Assembly: GCA_964584415.1 (NCBI GenBank)
Contig: CAZOZX010000120.1
Location: 1 to 6,209 of the forward strand
Length of the DNA stretch: 6,209 bases
Direction of reading: 5' to 3'
DNA from: PHAA01 sp964584415
Lineage (GTDB): Bacteria; Bacillota; Syntrophomonadia; Syntrophomonadales; Syntrophomonadaceae
How positions within the stretch are numbered: the first letter of the stretch is position 1; each line of letters starts with the position of its first letter. The notes beneath the pieces were generated by a model. The model had not been told where the DNA came from. It worked only from the letters and a program-made list of their open reading frames with translations, and did not search any database. The translations under genes were made by a program, and so were the position numbers. Shown piece after piece: positions 4,930 through 6,209 of the stretch.

Positions 4930-5766
4930 TTAGCCCAGCGTATTATCCAAAAACATCATTAATACAAACCCTATCATTAAAGCGTGTGTAGCAAATTTAG
5001 AATGCCCATCATGATTTTGAGTTTCAGGGATGATTTCATGACTTATTACAAAGAGCATCGCTCCGGCAGCAAACGCTAATGCAAAAGGAAGTACCGGCTG
5101 TGCTATCTGCACCAGTCCTACCCCCAAAAGCCCTCCTATAGGTTCTACCAAACCGGTAGCTAAAGCAACCAGAAACGCTTGCAGCGATGAATATTTTTCT
5201 CTTACCAAAGGCAAGGCAACTGCCAAACCCTCCGGCAGATTTTGAAGACCAATTCCTATTGCCAGACTGATTCCATTGATTATATCCCCATCCCCAAAAC
5301 CTACTCCTACAGCCAATCCTTCCGGAAAGTTGTGGATGGTTATGGCAATAACGAAAAGCCATACCTTACGTAGACTTGGACTGAGCTCGGACCTTAAGAA
5401 ACGGTGATTCTTAGAACCATTTTGATTAAAATCTTTTCCATTAACTGCATTGGAGAGTAAATTGGTATCTGGAAAGAATTTGTCGATGAAATCGATAAAT
5501 GCTCCTCCGCATAAAATGCCAATCAAGGTGATGGTTGCTCCCGGTAATCCTCCTCCCCCTTTGGCAATTGCCGGGATTATCAAGCTAAAAGATGTAGCTG
5601 CCAGCATGACTCCAGCTGCAAAACCCAGAAGAATATCGAGTAATTTTCTTGATACATTGCGAGTAAAGAAAATAGGTATTGATCCTGCTCCCGTAGCTAA
5701 TCCCGCTGCTAAACTGGCTCCCATTCCCAGCCAGATCAAGTTTACCTGCATTAGATATTCGATCAT
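4930..5766 (-). CDS. ZIP family divalent metal transporter (GufA/ZupT type)
   Basis: A 278-residue integral membrane protein with about eight membrane segments: roughly 10-30, 42-64, 76-95, 135-157, 163-187, 195-219, 225-247 and 258-276. Metal-site motifs seen are HNFPEG (145-150), QNLPEG (175-180), EPIGG (208-212) and HEIIPE (243-248). ZIP proteins move zinc, iron or manganese into the cytoplasm; which one is used here cannot be told. The Gln in the second motif is, as I recall, typical of the GufA-like branch. The loop at 96-134 is polar but has few His residues. A His-rich patch (HDGHSKFATH, 252-261) lies near the C-terminal segment. The ATG at 5764-5766 follows GGGGGAG at short spacing; Met6 is a less likely start. 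No Zur or Fur-like box is obvious upstream. Confidence 0.92.
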   Translation of the reverse strand: MIEYLMQVNLIWLGMGASLAAGLATGAGSIPIFFTRNVSRKLLDILLGFAAGVMLAATSFSLIIPAIAKGGGGLPGATITLIGILCGGAFIDFIDKFFPDTNLLSNAVNGKDFNQNGSKNHRFLRSELSPSLRKVWLFVIAITIHNFPEGLAVGVGFGDGDIINGISLAIGIGLQNLPEGLAVALPLVREKYSSLQAFLVALATGLVEPIGGLLGVGLVQIAQPVLPFALAFAAGAMLFVISHEIIPETQNHDGHSKFATHALMIGFVLMMFLDNTLG

Positions 5767-5913
5767 ATAACTCCCCCATAAATCACTCTAATTAAATATT
5801 ATGAATTCAGGAGGTTTTGGTTACTGATCATGATTTCGGTTTTAAAGGATTCCCAGAGATTATATTGTTCCCCATTAGCAGATACTAGATAAAACTTGTA
5901 ATTGGTGGATTCA
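5767..5913. other. Divergent intergenic region between the ZIP gene and the membrane protein gene
   Basis: Two divergent starts share 147 bases, so both promoters should lie here. I found only weak candidates: TATAAT on the minus strand (revcomp at about 5861-5866) without a -35, and -10-like TATATT on the plus strand. A perfect plus-strand SD core AGGAGG at 5809-5814 is not followed by a start codon at normal spacing. Confidence 0.35.
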
Positions 5914-6209
5914 ATGGAAAAGAAGCAGCCCGATTCTATAAGAAACAAACGCCGCCCCAAGGGGATTTTATCCCCCTATAACGTCAATTACCTGCATTTG
6001 CGGTCACCATGGGTAATGATGTGGTGGGCCGCTTCCTACCTTGGTTTTGCTTACGTAAGCCTGGGCAGTTACGTTAAAGGCTTCATTCTAATATTTTTGG
6101 AATTCTTCATAAACGTGCAGGCTAAACTTAACCTTGGGATCTACTACAGCCTTATCGGACGTTTTGACATGGCCAAACAGGTTTTGGATATCAACTGGCT
6201 TTTATTCTA
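5914..6209 (+). CDS. Uncharacterised membrane protein, 3' end outside window
   Basis: 98 codons are present and the frame is open at the window end. A basic N terminus (KKQ to KRRPKG, residues 3-17) leads to ILSPYNVNYLHLRSPWV (18-34), then two close hydrophobic segments (about 33-50 and 54-68), then a helix (AKLNLGIYYSLIGRFDMAKQ, 70-89) and the start of another hydrophobic stretch (95-98). From memory this matches a family of Firmicutes membrane proteins of unknown function that share the SPYNxNYLHLRxPW and GRFEMAKQV stretches. The ATG at 5914 follows GGTGG with spacing of five bases, and an in-frame TAA lies 12 bases upstream, so only a GTG or TTG within that gap could be an alternative start. 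No function is assigned. Confidence 0.75.
   Translation, partial: MEKKQPDSIRNKRRPKGILSPYNVNYLHLRSPWVMMWWAASYLGFAYVSLGSYVKGFILIFLEFFINVQAKLNLGIYYSLIGRFDMAKQVLDINWLLF

Noticed and set aside
5450..5770. 106-codon plus-strand frame and 5585-5779 minus-strand frame
   Set aside because: Shadows of the ZIP transporter gene; the compositions are low-complexity Pro/Ala/Lys or Ser/Gly.

Overview
The window looks like ordinary chromosome of a spore-forming-type Firmicute. My best guess is the Negativicutes/Sporomusaceae or a related clostridial group. This rests on the mix of families (TPR-type XRE regulator, LysM-NlpC/P60 hydrolase, UPF0145/YbjQ, DUF2294/MpsC-like protein, ZIP transporter), strong GGAGG-type ribosome binding sites, and dispersed hairpin repeats of a kind I remember from such genomes. 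No marker gene fixes the lineage.

Layout, left to right. (1) 1-852, minus: 5' part of an XRE-type regulator with a long helical C-terminal region, cut by the window edge. (2) 853-1144: its promoter, an inverted repeat, and two minus-strand terminators, one of which can form an alternative pairing. (3) 1145-2074, minus: a short-chain dehydrogenase/reductase with unusual insertions. (4) 2109-2264, minus: a possible 51-residue protein with no SD. (5) 2286-2708, minus: a DUF2294/MpsC-like protein. Genes 3-5 may form one operon driven by a TTGACA promoter at 2882-2910. Its leader carries a 20-bp hairpin followed by a U tract just before the ribosome binding site. (6) 3071-3886, plus: exported LysM + NlpC/P60 cell-wall hydrolase. 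(7) 3887-4272: a cluster of palindromic repeats. (8) 4273-4605, plus: YbjQ/UPF0145 protein with a strong terminator. (9) 4606-4929: hairpins that end transcription from both sides; two belong to one repeat family with a conserved loop and different self-complementary stems. (10) 4930-5766, minus: ZIP metal transporter. (11) 5914-6209, plus: 5' part of an uncharacterised membrane protein, cut by the window edge.

The genes do not form an obvious shared pathway. The regulator, wall hydrolase, YbjQ gene and ZIP gene look like separate transcription units. The regulator and wall hydrolase are visibly richer in G+C than the dehydrogenase, DUF2294 and ZIP genes, so the block may be a mosaic. I found no convincing new multi-gene system. 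The best leads are RNA-level: the leader hairpin at 2733-2812, the terminator with a competing arm at 981-1041, and the hairpin repeat pair at 4723-4749 and 4888-4912.
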